This document shows positions 62,883 to 64,000 of a stretch of DNA of 64,000 nucleotides, in pieces. The position numbers and the translations under genes were made by a program. This DNA is from Sphingomonas metalli (GTDB taxonomy: Bacteria > Pseudomonadota > Alphaproteobacteria > Sphingomonadales > Sphingomonadaceae), in NCBI RefSeq assembly GCF_014641735.1, contig NZ_BMIH01000002.1, forward strand, positions 248,001 through 312,000. The letters run 5' to 3'. Every line of letters starts with the position of its first letter. Position 1 is the first letter of the stretch. The notes beneath the pieces were generated by a model. The model had not been told where the DNA came from and ran no database searches. It saw nothing but the letters and a program-made list of their open reading frames with translations.

Positions 62883-64000
62883 TCACCCCCGCAGCGTCGC
62901 CCCCTGCTTCGCTGCGGCCGCGACGATCCGGTCGGCGATCGCCTTCAGCTCCGGCTCGGTGAAGCTCTTCTCGCCCGGCAGGAGGATCACCTCGACCGCC
63001 ATCGAGGTCTCGCCGTCGCGCGCGAACAGGTCGAACACGCGCGCGCCCGCGATCGTCGCCTTGTCCGCGCCGCGGATGGCGCGGGTCAGCGTGTCGGCGG
63101 CGAGGCCCTGCGGCACGAGGAAGGCGAAGTCGCGGCGCACCGGCTGGAGCGCGGGCGGTGCATAGGGCGCGCGCATGAAGCCGCTGCCACGCTTCGCCGG
63201 CAGCGCGTCGAGATACAGCTCGACCGCCGCGACCGCGCCGTCGAGGTCGAAGGCCTTGAGCAAGGCCGGGTGCAACATGCCGAAGCGGGCGAGGATCGTC
63301 TTCGGCCCCAGCCGCAGCGTGCCCGACTGTCCCGGATGCCAGGCCGGCCCGGCTTCTGTCATCACCTGCAGATTGTCGACCGGCGCGCCCGCCGCGGCGA
63401 GCAGCGCCAGCGCCTCGGCCTTGGCGTCATAGGGGTCGAACGCCGTCGCCTTGCCGCCCCGCCAGCCGCGTGCCGTACGGTCGCCGGCCAGCACGATGCC
63501 CAGCGTCGGGTGCTCGCCATCCGCCAGATAGCGGCGCCCCAGCTCGAACAGGCGAACGCCCGTCGCGCCACGCCGCAGGTTGCGCTCCGCCGCCGACAGC
63601 AGCCCGGCGAGCAGCGTCGGCCGCATCACCTTCAGCTCCTCGCTGATCGGATTGGCGAGCGTGAAGGCGCCCCCGCCGAACGGCGCCGCCTGCGCCTCCG
63701 CGATGAAGCTCCAGGTCACCGCCTCGTCCAGCCCGCGCGCGGCGGCGGCGCGGCGTACGCGGCGCTCCAGCCGTTGCTCGGCGGTCGCGGTCGGGCGGGC
63801 GACGCCGGGGATGCGCGGCAGCGGCACCGGCTCCACCTTGTCGATCCCCTCGATGCGGATCACTTCCTCGACGATGTCGGCGGTGCCGTCGATATCGCGC
63901 CGCCAGCTCGGCGGGGTCACCTGCCAGTCGTCGGACACGGTGAAGCCGAGCGATTCGAGGATCGCACGCTGCCGCTCCGGCGCGACGGCGAGGCCGCCCA
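62883..64000 (-). CDS. pheT: Phenylalanine--tRNA ligase beta subunit, C-terminal part
   Basis: The frame is open to the window edge; the visible 372 codons are the C-terminal half. The B5-like part (LESLGFTV-SDDWQVTPPSWRRDIDG, cited in parts) leads into the catalytic-like core (DEAVTWSFIAEAQAAPFGG, NPISEELKVMRPTLLAGLL). The anticodon-binding ferredoxin-fold domain (YAPPALQPVRRDFAFLVP) sits at the C-terminus. With PheS it forms the alpha2-beta2 synthetase. The usual neighbour pheS lies beyond the window end. Confidence 0.94.
   Translation of the reverse strand, partial: GGLAVAPERQRAILESLGFTVSDDWQVTPPSWRRDIDGTADIVEEVIRIEGIDKVEPVPLPRIPGVARPTATAEQRLERRVRRAAAARGLDEAVTWSFIAEAQAAPFGGGAFTLANPISEELKVMRPTLLAGLLSAAERNLRRGATGVRLFELGRRYLADGEHPTLGIVLAGDRTARGWRGGKATAFDPYDAKAEALALLAAAGAPVDNLQVMTEAGPAWHPGQSGTLRLGPKTILARFGMLHPALLKAFDLDGAVAAVELYLDALPAKRGSGFMRAPYAPPALQPVRRDFAFLVPQGLAADTLTRAIRGADKATIAGARVFDLFARDGETSMAVEVILLPGEKSFTEPELKAIADRIVAAAAKQGATLRG

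Overview
The window is high-GC alphaproteobacterial chromosome, and every recognisable gene points to a sphingomonad (Sphingomonadales). The evidence is: several TonB-dependent receptors; a CcrM-type adenine methyltransferase with a CtrA-like half-site and two GATTC sites just upstream; a GapR (DUF2312) nucleoid protein; the ihfA-merR and plsX-fabH neighbourhoods; a PEP-CTERM protein; and a dense set of short palindromic intergenic repeats. Most content is core housekeeping. I see no prophage, CRISPR array, transposase or rRNA operon.

Layout. 1-10962: iron and outer-membrane transport. This holds the 3' end of one TonB-dependent receptor, a histidine kinase/response regulator pair, and a PepSY-flavodoxin-reductase membrane fusion facing two further TonB-dependent receptors across a shared spacer with a Fur-box-like site. 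10959-17040: ruvB, then a PEP-CTERM histidine phosphatase, exoD and an orphan ParA, then ruvA, ruvC, yebC and a DUF1003 protein; the usual ruvCAB cluster is split. 17347-22807: accessory stretch of lower GC, with a ChaN-like exported protein, a HerA-like ATPase, and a glycosyltransferase/epimerase pair ending against the ATPase gene. 22808-28391: gapR, rpiB-glyA, nrdR, a GIY-YIG/TrmJ in-frame fusion, chorismate mutase and rpsD. 28617-38403: N-acetyltransferase, acyl-CoA dehydrogenase, tsaC/sua5, msrA, galE, PAP2 phosphatase, tRNA-Lys, folK, manganese catalase, and the aguA-aguB route from agmatine to putrescine. 38628-44154: GT-C-like membrane protein, GntR regulator, nitroreductase, POT peptide transporter and dicarboxylate symporter. 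44237-53044: glmM, thiD, rnhB, ccrM, folP, a LytTR regulator, DUF2306, bestrophin and an MBL hydrolase. 53218-64000: M28 peptidase, rpmF-plsX-fabH, ihfA-merR, an SMP-30 protein, prfC, an SMR exporter, an aldose epimerase, and the 3' part of pheT.

The most unusual features are small-scale. About sixteen REP-like palindromic elements of at least five sequence families sit between or inside genes. One of them is read through in frame and joins a GIY-YIG nuclease domain to a TrmJ methyltransferase, and its terminal GAAGGAC supplies the ribosome-binding site for the internal trmJ start. Another encodes the C-terminal tail of ThiD. The low-GC glycosyltransferase gene ends inside the antisense of the neighbouring ATPase gene, which marks a probable insertion junction. 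No wholly new multi-gene system is evident. All functions are inferred from reading the translations, and no database search was run.
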